Positions 1 through 5,581 of a DNA stretch of 33,641 nucleotides are shown in pieces. Origin of the DNA: an uncultured Helicobacteraceae bacterium. GTDB lineage: Bacteria > Campylobacterota > Campylobacteria > Campylobacterales > UBA6016. The first letter of the stretch is position 1, and the number at the start of each line of letters is the position of its first letter. The notes beneath the pieces were generated by a model. That model worked only from the letters and a program-made list of their open reading frames with translations, searched no databases and was not told the DNA's origin. The position numbers and the translations under genes were made by a program. The stretch lies in NCBI GenBank assembly GCA_937973585.1, contig CALJKN010000181.1, positions 1-33,641 of the forward strand, in the 5' to 3' direction.

Positions 1-1
1 T

Positions 2-37
2 GCCGGATGGGGTTTTATACCCCTCCGGCTTTTTTAT
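2..37 (+). terminator. Rho-independent terminator of an upstream gene
   Basis: GCCGGA (2-7) pairs with TCCGGC (24-29) and GGGG (9-12) with CCCC (20-23), with one bulged T and a 7-nt loop. A run of six T follows directly. This is a complete intrinsic terminator for whatever lies left of the window. It insulates the first microprotein promoter, which begins 24 bases further on. Confidence 0.85.
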
Positions 38-60
38 TTGCATCCCCGTCCCTTCTCACG

Positions 61-89
61 TTGACAACCCACCCATTCCCTGCTAAAAT
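61..89 (+). promoter_or_regulatory. Promoter of microprotein cassette 1 (leaderless)
   Basis: A perfect -35 TTGACA (61-66), a 17-nt spacer ending in TGC, and -10 TAAAAT (84-89) form an extended -10 sigma-70 promoter. Only seven bases separate the -10 from the ATG at 97, so transcription should start on or next to the start codon. There is no room for a Shine-Dalgarno sequence. The same layout recurs at 504-533 and 1057-1086. Confidence 0.8.
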
Positions 90-96
90 ATATGCT

Positions 97-327
97 ATGA
101 GTAAATTAGACAAAATCAAAGAAGAGTTAAATACCTTGCGTTTGGCAATCAGTATATTATCTGCTTTTTTGATTGCACTAGGTGGTGCATTGGGTTCAAT
201 GTATAATATTGAAAACTTTGGTGCTATGTTTTGGCTTGCCGCATTTTTTATGATTTTGTGTATATTTGCCGGTTTTTTGGTTATTGGAAAAATAAAAGAA
301 AAAACAAGAGATATAGAGGGGCACTGA
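97..327 (+). CDS. Small two-helix membrane protein, cassette 1 (MSKLDKIK family)
   Basis: The 76-residue protein has a charged N-terminus (MSKLDKIKEELNTLR), two hydrophobic segments at about residues 15-37 and 42-64, and a charged tail (KIKEKTRDIEG). The frame is open back to position 7, but ATG 97 is chosen because the two other copies (541, 1094) start at the same MSKLDKIK and the promoter lies only seven bases upstream. It is 58/76 identical to the 1094-1324 product. The first 31 residues are identical although 18 of those 31 codons differ synonymously, so the protein is under purifying selection. The stop overlaps the ATG of the next gene (TGATG). I recall similar unnamed short proteins in other proteobacteria. 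Function is unknown, and a small membrane toxin, stress peptide or transporter regulator would all fit. Confidence 0.8.
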   Translation: MSKLDKIKEELNTLRLAISILSAFLIALGGALGSMYNIENFGAMFWLAAFFMILCIFAGFLVIGKIKEKTRDIEGH

Positions 328-428
328 TGAAGATTTTAGCGCTAATATTGCTTGTTGCGATAGCGTTAGGTGTAGCGGGTATGTTTTTTTATATTGCTAG
401 CGATGACCGCAAAACAAAAATAGGTTAG
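327..428 (+). CDS. 33-residue single-helix membrane microprotein, cassette 1
   Basis: ATG 327 overlaps the stop of the preceding gene (TGATG), typical of translational coupling. The product has one hydrophobic helix (about residues 2-23) and a charged tail with the pattern FYIxxDDxxxxK. The partner at 1324-1431 has the same organisation and shares LAL-LL---ALG-AG-FFYI--DD, which argues that both are real genes. Its role is unknown. Co-translation with a two-helix partner suggests a small hetero-oligomeric membrane complex, but that is inference. Confidence 0.65.
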   Translation: MKILALILLVAIALGVAGMFFYIASDDRKTKIG

Positions 429-507
429 CCTAACAGGCATATGTATTATCATTGTAGTAGTCTTTGTGATCATATGCGGCACAAAGAGCTATGTTTGCTT
501 TGTTTGA
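403..507 (+). pseudogene. Possible broken third micro-ORF of cassette 1
   Basis: In another frame, ATG 403 reads six codons to a TAG at 421-423. The frame then stays open for 27 codons (424-504) and encodes a strikingly hydrophobic stretch, including CIIIVVVFVIIC, ending at TGA 505-507 inside the next -35 element. It may be a decayed membrane micro-ORF or a former extension of the 327-428 product lost through a small indel. Chance is possible at this length. Confidence 0.2.
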
Positions 508-533
508 CAACCCCACTCACTCCCTGCTAAAAT
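504..533 (+). promoter_or_regulatory. Promoter of microprotein cassette 2 (leaderless)
   Basis: TTGACA (504-509), an 18-nt spacer ending in TGC, and TAAAAT (528-533). The ATG at 541 is again seven bases past the -10. The element nearly copies the cassette 1 promoter, including TTGACAACCC and CCCTGCTAAAATA. Confidence 0.8.
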
Positions 534-540
534 ACACACT

Positions 541-768
541 ATGAGTAAATTAGACAAAATCAAAGAGAGCATAAACCAATTTAGATTTTGGCTTGGTGCG
601 CTAGTTGCTACCGATATTGGATTATTGGGATGGTTGGTTTCAAATTATGAGACCCAAAGCCTAATAAAGCTAGTTGCCTCTGTTGCCGCTATTTGTGGAT
701 TGAGTATTGTAATTGTTGCAATAGAGAAAAAGATTAGAAAAAATATAGAGGAGATTGAAGAATTATGA
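541..768 (+). CDS. Small two-helix membrane protein, cassette 2
   Basis: The 75-residue protein begins with the same nine residues (MSKLDKIKE) as the other two copies and then diverges almost completely. It still has the same plan: charged start, hydrophobic segments near residues 14-35 and 42-62, and an acidic, basic-flanked tail (KKIRKNIEEIEEL). The first 26 coding bases are identical to cassette 1. The promoter and initiation region are thus conserved while the body differs, as if bodies were exchanged behind a common 5' module. The stop overlaps the next gene's start (ATGA at 765-768). I recall the GLLGWL-x-NYE-like pattern from unnamed small proteins in other bacteria. No function can be assigned. 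Confidence 0.75.
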   Translation: MSKLDKIKESINQFRFWLGALVATDIGLLGWLVSNYETQSLIKLVASVAAICGLSIVIVAIEKKIRKNIEEIEEL

Positions 769-866
769 GGGAATATCTAGTTGTATTTGCTTTTATCTTT
801 TTTATCGGCTCATTGATTTGGAGCGCTTTGGATGCGCTATCAATATCTACAAAATCAAAAAAGTAA
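765..866 (+). CDS. 33-residue single-helix membrane microprotein, cassette 2
   Basis: ATG 765 overlaps the previous stop by four bases (ATGA). The product has one hydrophobic helix (about residues 5-23) and ends in a basic tail (STKSKK). It does not resemble the cassette 1 and 3 partners in sequence, but it has the same length, position and overlap. Partner type therefore tracks the type of first gene, supporting a functional pair. Confidence 0.55.
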   Translation: MREYLVVFAFIFFIGSLIWSALDALSISTKSKK

Positions 867-903
867 GCCTTGCAAAAGATCGATAACGACGACGGCCGCC
901 GCA

Positions 904-1056
904 TTAGAATGCGGCGTTTAGTAGTATGTATCCGTTGTCTGTTATTGCATCTTTTTCGTATGCGGTTCCAAAATGCCATCCTGAGCCTGTGTATTGCTCC
1001 TCCATCCTCAGATATCCGGCTTTTAAAAATATATTTCGGAATATCCCCCTTTTTGT
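904..1056 (-). pseudogene. Remnant of a duplicated DUF3373-type porin gene
   Basis: On the minus strand, 904-1036 encodes the last ~44 residues and stop (..NAAF) of a copy of the porin encoded at 1450-2874. It aligns to 1454-1582 over 129 bases with four mismatches and no gaps. Immediately upstream (1038-1056) the sequence switches to match another part of the same gene near 2360-2379, encoding NKKGDIP. The join skips roughly 0.8 kb and changes frame, so this is a deletion-scarred, non-functional copy. It shows that the porin was once duplicated on this side of cassette 3. Confidence 0.75.
908..1036. repeat. 129-bp direct repeat, copy A (copy B at 1454-1582)
   Basis: The two segments are in the same orientation, offset by 546 bases, with four mismatches (928, 931, 932 and one near 981). 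Copy B is the 3' end of the intact porin gene and copy A belongs to the remnant. Cassette 3 lies between them, so recombination between the copies would delete cassette 3. Confidence 0.85.
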
Positions 1057-1086
1057 TTGACAAACTCTTCAAAGCACTGCTAAAAT
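1057..1086 (+). promoter_or_regulatory. Promoter of microprotein cassette 3 (leaderless)
   Basis: TTGACA (1057-1062), an 18-nt spacer ending in TGC, and TAAAAT (1081-1086), with the ATG at 1094 seven bases further on. The -35 directly abuts the porin remnant, so the cassette's left boundary coincides with the deletion scar. Confidence 0.8.
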
Positions 1087-1093
1087 ACATTCT

Positions 1094-1324
1094 ATGAGCA
1101 AACTAGATAAAATCAAAGAAGAACTAAATACATTGCGGTTAGCAATTAGTATATTGTCGGCATTTTTAATTGCGCTTGGAGGGGCTATCGGTTCAATGTA
1201 CAATGTTGGCAATCTAGGTGCTATGTTTTGGCTCGCTCTCTGTTTTCTTTTATTGTGTGTGACGATTGGTTTTGTAATAGTTAAAAAAATAAAAGAAAAA
1301 ACCCAAGAAATTGAAGGATATTGA
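1094..1324 (+). CDS. Small two-helix membrane protein, cassette 3 (MSKLDKIK family)
   Basis: The 76-residue protein is the close paralogue of the 97-327 product (58/76 identical; residues 1-31 identical). Two hydrophobic segments lie near residues 15-37 and 42-64, and the tail is KKIKEKTQEIEG. Replacements are concentrated in the second helix and are mostly conservative. Its stop overlaps the next start (TGATG). The heavy synonymous divergence from cassette 1 means the duplication is old and both copies have been maintained. Function is unknown. Confidence 0.8.
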   Translation: MSKLDKIKEELNTLRLAISILSAFLIALGGAIGSMYNVGNLGAMFWLALCFLLLCVTIGFVIVKKIKEKTQEIEGY

Positions 1325-1431
1325 TGGAAACCTTGGCTTTAGTGTTGCTGGCAATCTCGGCTCTAGGTATAGCAGGTATATTTTTCTATATTGTCCATGA
1401 TGACAAAGATAAGCACAAGATTACACATTAA
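1324..1431 (+). CDS. 35-residue single-helix membrane microprotein, cassette 3
   Basis: ATG 1324 overlaps the preceding stop. One hydrophobic helix (about residues 3-24) is followed by a charged, histidine-containing tail (HDDKDKHKITH). It is recognisably related to the 327-428 product (LAL-LL, ALG-AG, FFYI, DD). That conservation across two diverged cassettes is the main reason to call so short a frame. Confidence 0.65.
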   Translation: METLALVLLAISALGIAGIFFYIVHDDKDKHKITH

Positions 1432-1441
1432 TGTACAGTGA

Positions 1442-1461
1442 GCCGCATATTAAAATGCGGC
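1442..1461. other. Hairpin at the porin stop codon, between convergent genes
   Basis: GCCGCAT (1442-1448) and ATGCGGC (1455-1461) form a 7-bp stem that contains the porin stop codon. The remnant carries an equivalent, stronger 9-bp stem at 897-916 (CGCCGCATT / AATGCGGCG). Neither has a good T-run, so they may act as weak bidirectional or Rho-assisted terminators between convergent genes. Confidence 0.4.
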
Positions 1462-2874
1462 GTTTAGTAGTATATAGGCGTTGTCTGTTATTGCATCTTT
1501 TTCGTATGCGGTTCCAAAATGCCATCCAGAGCCTGTGTATTGCTCCTCCATCCTCAGATATCCGGCTTTTAAAAATATATTTTTGTTGATATTGTAGATT
1601 GCGTATGCCTCGTAGGCGTTTCCTCTGACCGCTAGTTTGTTGAATGGATCTTCTGCCCCCTGAGTTCCGCTGTACCAGTATTGTGAACCATGGTTGTACT
1701 CTAGGCCGATTTTTGTTTTAAAGTCGCTAAAATTATAAAGCCCTCCGATGTGCGTTGCCCAACCGCTTTTTCTATACATCTCCCCAAAAGCATAATCAAG
1801 CCCTCTGACTCCTAGTAGTGTGCCGCCGATAGTAGCCGTACTCATATAGTCTGCGCTGTTGCCGCTAGGATTTGTCTGGCTGGCCGCTACACCAAAAAAT
1901 CCGGTAAGTTGACTACTCCCAATATCTCTTAGTTCCAGATTTGCCCCGTAATTTAGAATAGAACCCAAATCGGCCGGAGTGTCGCTATCTAGCATTGCGG
2001 CAGAGCCTATAAAAGGTGTAGCTCTGATATGTCCAAGCCTGTTGACCCCTATCATAAATGTGTTGTCGCCCAAATACGGGAGTGTCTGCTCATAAAAAAG
2101 CCCTGCAATATCTCCGTTTTTTACTATGGCTCTATTGCATTGATAATAAAACGAGTCTTTATTTTGAGTATATGCTTTGGCGAATACCCCCCTTACGGCT
2201 CCGTCGGTTACATATTTATCGAGATCTATCGTTCCGATGATTCCGTATGAGTTCATATCAAACATCAAAGACGGAAACATCGATTGTCTGGGTTTGTTTT
2301 CGGCCAGATTTGTAGAGCTACCGCCGCTTGTCGGGAGGATCCCGAACGTTAGCGTAATGGGAATATCCCCTTTTTTGTTGAACGTCGTATCGACATATGC
2401 CTTGTCTATCTCAAACACCGTTGTAGTGGAGCTAGCATACCCTTTTGCGGCGTGTAGAGTGCATATCCTCTCACTCGTCTGCGTGTTTCTGTTGACCGAC
2501 ATCCGCCCGACAAATTTTGTCTCATCGGTTGCGGCGTAGTCCATATTTAGCCTGAGCCTGACGTTTGTTGCCGGATTAAAGTTTTTTGAGTATCCGCTCT
2601 CCCTCTCGTATTGTGCGGCGGATGTTGATGTGTACCCTGATATCTCTTTGTTTTTGTATCTAAATGAATCCGTTCTGACTCGGAGTTCCGGTGTCCAGTT
2701 TAGTTTGTCTTTAAACGCCTTTGTCTCGGAAAAAGTAGCCGCCGCCGTCGTCTCTATCTGTTGCGCCTTTACCGTATTTAGCTCTTTTTCGAGTCTGTTT
2801 ACTTTCTCTTCTAGTGTTTCGCCGTAAAGAGTTGCGGCAAAAGTTGCCAAAACGGCTATAGTTGTTTTATTCAT
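1450..2874 (-). CDS. Outer-membrane porin-like beta-barrel protein, DUF3373 type
   Basis: The 474-residue protein starts with a Sec signal peptide (about residues 1-18, ending ATLYG), followed by a short coiled coil (about 20-45, EKVNRLEKELNTVKAQ) and a long stretch of alternating beta-rich sequence. It ends in phenylalanine (LLNAAF), as outer-membrane barrels recognised by BamA do. The layout matches the Campylobacterota family annotated as DUF3373, usually 450-550 residues; that assignment is from memory of the family. It should form a channel in the outer membrane, substrate unknown. It lies 17 bases downstream of a small periplasmic protein gene and is probably co-transcribed with it. A 3' fragment of a second copy survives at 904-1056. 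Confidence 0.7.
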   Translation of the reverse strand: MNKTTIAVLATFAATLYGETLEEKVNRLEKELNTVKAQQIETTAAATFSETKAFKDKLNWTPELRVRTDSFRYKNKEISGYTSTSAAQYERESGYSKNFNPATNVRLRLNMDYAATDETKFVGRMSVNRNTQTSERICTLHAAKGYASSTTTVFEIDKAYVDTTFNKKGDIPITLTFGILPTSGGSSTNLAENKPRQSMFPSLMFDMNSYGIIGTIDLDKYVTDGAVRGVFAKAYTQNKDSFYYQCNRAIVKNGDIAGLFYEQTLPYLGDNTFMIGVNRLGHIRATPFIGSAAMLDSDTPADLGSILNYGANLELRDIGSSQLTGFFGVAASQTNPSGNSADYMSTATIGGTLLGVRGLDYAFGEMYRKSGWATHIGGLYNFSDFKTKIGLEYNHGSQYWYSGTQGAEDPFNKLAVRGNAYEAYAIYNINKNIFLKAGYLRMEEQYTGSGWHFGTAYEKDAITDNAYILLNAAF

Positions 2875-2891
2875 CTCTCTGCCTTGTTTGG

Positions 2892-3152
2892 TTATTTGCC
2901 CGGTACGCTCGGATGATCCGAGTCTGCGGCGTGGTCTATCAGGTATTTTTTTAGTTCGGTTAGTTCCGAGGTTGCTAGTTTGTCTGCACCTATCTCTTTT
3001 ATTTTTTCCGGATTACCGAAAACCCGCTCCCATTGCTTTGAGGCTTTGCCGGATGCCTCAAGTCCCAGTTTTTTTGCCGTTGCTTTTCCGTCGGCCAGTG
3101 CCGATACCACAAACGTAAGAGCCAAAATAGCACTTAATAATCTAGTAGACAT
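2892..3152 (-). CDS. Small secreted periplasmic protein, unknown function
   Basis: The 86-residue product has a signal peptide (MSTRLLSAILALTFVVSALA, cleavage about residue 20) and a soluble, lysine-rich mature part with WERVFGNPEKIKEIG and LKKYLIDHAADSD. ATG 3152 is preferred over the in-frame ATG at 3167 because GGAGG lies eight bases before it. The fold vaguely recalls small c-type cytochromes, but no CxxCH haem motif is present, so it cannot be called a cytochrome. It precedes the porin gene by 17 bases, probably in one operon. Confidence 0.65.
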   Translation of the reverse strand: MSTRLLSAILALTFVVSALADGKATAKKLGLEASGKASKQWERVFGNPEKIKEIGADKLATSELTELKKYLIDHAADSDHPSVPGK

Positions 3153-3196
3153 AATCCACCCCTCCAATATCCATAGCTACAATTACATTCATAGCG

Positions 3197-3202
3197 ATTA
3201 TA
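3197..3202 (-). promoter_or_regulatory. -10 element upstream of the periplasmic protein/porin operon
   Basis: A perfect TATAAT on the minus strand lies 45 bases upstream of ATG 3152, in AT-rich sequence without a clear -35. Campylobacterota sigma-70 promoters often lack a consensus -35, so this is a plausible operon promoter. Confidence 0.4.
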
Positions 3203-3280
3203 ATATTAATAATTTAAAAAGAAACTAAAGTATTGGAGAAGTCTAATAATTTGTAAGTTTAGTGTTTCATTTTTACCGTG

Positions 3281-5581
3281 CTACGGTATTGCAATAGGGA
3301 TTTTGACGGTAAATACCGCCCCTTTCTCTTTGTTTGCGACCGATAGTTTGCCGGACATATTATTTTCGACTATCGTCTTTGACATATATAGCCCGATTCC
3401 GGTCCCTTTTCCCTCTTCTTTTGTCGTAAAGTACGGTTCAAATATCCGCTCTATAATCTCATTTTTGATTCCGCCGCCGTTGTCCTCAATATCGATAATC
3501 GCATATTGATCGTCACCATCAAGTGTAATTTTTATTTTCGGATCATTTGGTTTTAGCTCACTGATGGCATCTTTTGCATTTGATATTAGATTTAGGATTA
3601 CTTGCCCCAGTTCGTTTGGCAGACCCTTTGCGGTCGGCTTTTTTACGGCCTTTAGCTCTAGTTCGACACCGTGTGCCTTCATCATTCCGCTAACAAGCGA
3701 TATGCTTTTTTCTATATTTTTATATACGTCAAAATTCAAAAGCTCTTTGTCGCTTTTAAAAAAGTTTCTAAAATCGTCTATAGTTTTTGACATAAAATAC
3801 AGTTGTTCCATGGCCGACGAGGTGAATTTGTCTATGTATTCACCGTTTATATCGCCGTCTTTGTAGCAGTACTGGACATCTTGAATTAGGATTCCGAGTA
3901 GATTGAGAGGTTGCCTCCATTGATGGGCTATTGCCCCTATCATCTCCCCCATCGCCGCCATTTTGCTTTGAAAAGCCAAAAGTCTCTCATTTTCTTTTTG
4001 TTTTGTCTCAAGCTCTCTTAGTCTTGTGATATCGGTAAACGATGCGATGTAATGTTTTTTTCGTTTTGAATTTTCAAAGCAGGCTACCGTTGCCAAAATA
4101 ACGACAGATTCACCGTTTCTTTTTTTAAACTTCCATTCGTATGGGATCGGCGTTTTTTTACAGTTAACCGAGTTTTTGCAGTAGCACGTATGCATTTCGC
4201 AATCCTGAGCCACTTGTTCCAGTTTTCGCTCGGCTCTCTCATGTTCGTCGCCGGATAAAAGATCTTTGAACGATATACCGAGTAGCTCCTCTTTTTTCTC
4301 TTGCATATCAAATAAATTCAAAAACTGCCTGTTGGCATCGACCATAACCCAGTCATCATCTATAATACAAAGACAGCTTCCCGCAATATCAAATATCCCC
4401 TCAAAGGCAAGCTCACGCTCTTTCCTCTTTTGGGTCTCTTCGTCAACTCTTTTGCTTAGAGCCTCGTTTAGTCTATCGGATATGTCTTCAAGTTGTTTGT
4501 ATGCAGTAATATCTTTGGCTATACCTGTATTTCTGATATAGTTGCCGTTTGTGTCAAAAATAGGGTACGTCTTGGCGTGAATCCATTTAATGTTGCCACC
4601 CTTGTCTCGTATCCTGTATTCTTCATCAAAAATATGCTCAGGCTTCTCAATCTCATCTACAAAAGCCTGCAATACCCTTTCTCTATCCTCTTCCAGTACG
4701 GAATCCATAAAGATTTCCGGATTTGCATATATATCATCAATTTTCATCCCCAACATCTCTTCGTAGGCTTTGTTGATAAATAGCATATTGCCCGGCTCTT
4801 TAACCCAAAAAACATCTTGTATGCTGTCGGCAAACTGCATAAAGAGTCTTTCACTCTCTATCAGCATCTCCTGCATCATTGTTTTTTCGGTTATATCTTT
4901 TAGGAATGAAAATATCAGGCCGCCGTTTAGTGAAGAGTACTTTGCCGATATCTCAAATCTGACAAAGCCTCCATCTTTTTTTCTATGTACAACGGTGAAT
5001 TCACTACCTCCATGCTCTCTTATCGCATTGAGCCGTTCGGCAGTTTCGGCCATGCTCTCAACGATATCCAGATCGTTGATTGACATCGAAAGCACCTCAT
5101 CTCTCGTATATCCGGTTATCTTGCAGTATGAGTCGTTAACATCGAGTATTTGCCCGGTTTTGGCATCGTTTATCCAAAAGCCGTCTTTTGTCGTTTCGAT
5201 AGCCGTTTTATATTCAAGTTCCAGATTCGCTTTTTCGGTGATATCTAGCATTATCCCAAAACTGATAGACTTACCGTTTGCAGCTTGTATCATGTGCTTA
5301 TGGATTAGATACTTTCTAGTGCTACCGTCTTTTTTTATAAAGCTAACGTCGTACGAGTCGCTTCCTGTTTTTGAAACCCTCTCGTCAGATTTTTCAACCG
5401 CTTTGTATATCTGGCTAAAAAGCTCTTTTGAGGTCTTATGGAGTATCTCTTCTGTTTTTGTCTCCAGCAAAGCAGCAAAAGCGTCATTGCACCAAATATA
5501 CTCATGCCTTTCATTTTTGCAAAACATAGCTATCGGCATTTTTGCAAGTACAAATAGGGCGGTGTTTAGATCTATGCTCAA
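3281..5581 (-). CDS. Multi-PAS sensor histidine kinase
   Basis: About 766 residues from TTG 5581, which overlaps the stop of the upstream response regulator gene (TTGA) and has GGAG eight bases before it. The frame is open to 5653, inside that gene. Four PAS modules are visible (about residues 8-117, 126-234, 246-366, 394-522), the third with a clear PAC end (NTGIAKDITAYKQLE). The kinase core follows: H-box AIAHQWRQPLN with the phosphorylated His near 553, N-box NLISNAKDA, DNGGGI, FEPYFTTK and GTGIGLYMSK. No transmembrane helices are seen, so it is probably cytoplasmic and senses an internal redox or ligand signal. PAS4 carries a cysteine cluster (about C461, C466, C468, C474, plus C403, C405). 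Last gene of the operon with the regulator and HD-GYP protein. Confidence 0.9.
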   Translation of the reverse strand: MSIDLNTALFVLAKMPIAMFCKNERHEYIWCNDAFAALLETKTEEILHKTSKELFSQIYKAVEKSDERVSKTGSDSYDVSFIKKDGSTRKYLIHKHMIQAANGKSISFGIMLDITEKANLELEYKTAIETTKDGFWINDAKTGQILDVNDSYCKITGYTRDEVLSMSINDLDIVESMAETAERLNAIREHGGSEFTVVHRKKDGGFVRFEISAKYSSLNGGLIFSFLKDITEKTMMQEMLIESERLFMQFADSIQDVFWVKEPGNMLFINKAYEEMLGMKIDDIYANPEIFMDSVLEEDRERVLQAFVDEIEKPEHIFDEEYRIRDKGGNIKWIHAKTYPIFDTNGNYIRNTGIAKDITAYKQLEDISDRLNEALSKRVDEETQKRKERELAFEGIFDIAGSCLCIIDDDWVMVDANRQFLNLFDMQEKKEELLGISFKDLLSGDEHERAERKLEQVAQDCEMHTCYCKNSVNCKKTPIPYEWKFKKRNGESVVILATVACFENSKRKKHYIASFTDITRLRELETKQKENERLLAFQSKMAAMGEMIGAIAHQWRQPLNLLGILIQDVQYCYKDGDINGEYIDKFTSSAMEQLYFMSKTIDDFRNFFKSDKELLNFDVYKNIEKSISLVSGMMKAHGVELELKAVKKPTAKGLPNELGQVILNLISNAKDAISELKPNDPKIKITLDGDDQYAIIDIEDNGGGIKNEIIERIFEPYFTTKEEGKGTGIGLYMSKTIVENNMSGKLSVANKEKGAVFTVKIPIAIP

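Noticed and set aside
7..96. In-frame upstream extension of the first microprotein gene
   Set aside because: It would start inside a terminator hairpin and run through the promoter. The two paralogues begin at MSKLDKIK, as does ATG 97.
734..1090. Open frames on both strands across the porin remnant
   Set aside because: They read the remnant out of frame across the deletion joint and also cross the real cassette 2 genes; no family resemblance other than the NKKGDIP scar.
2892..3152. Calling the small periplasmic protein a c-type cytochrome
   Set aside because: It has a signal peptide and suggestive length, but no CxxCH haem-binding motif.
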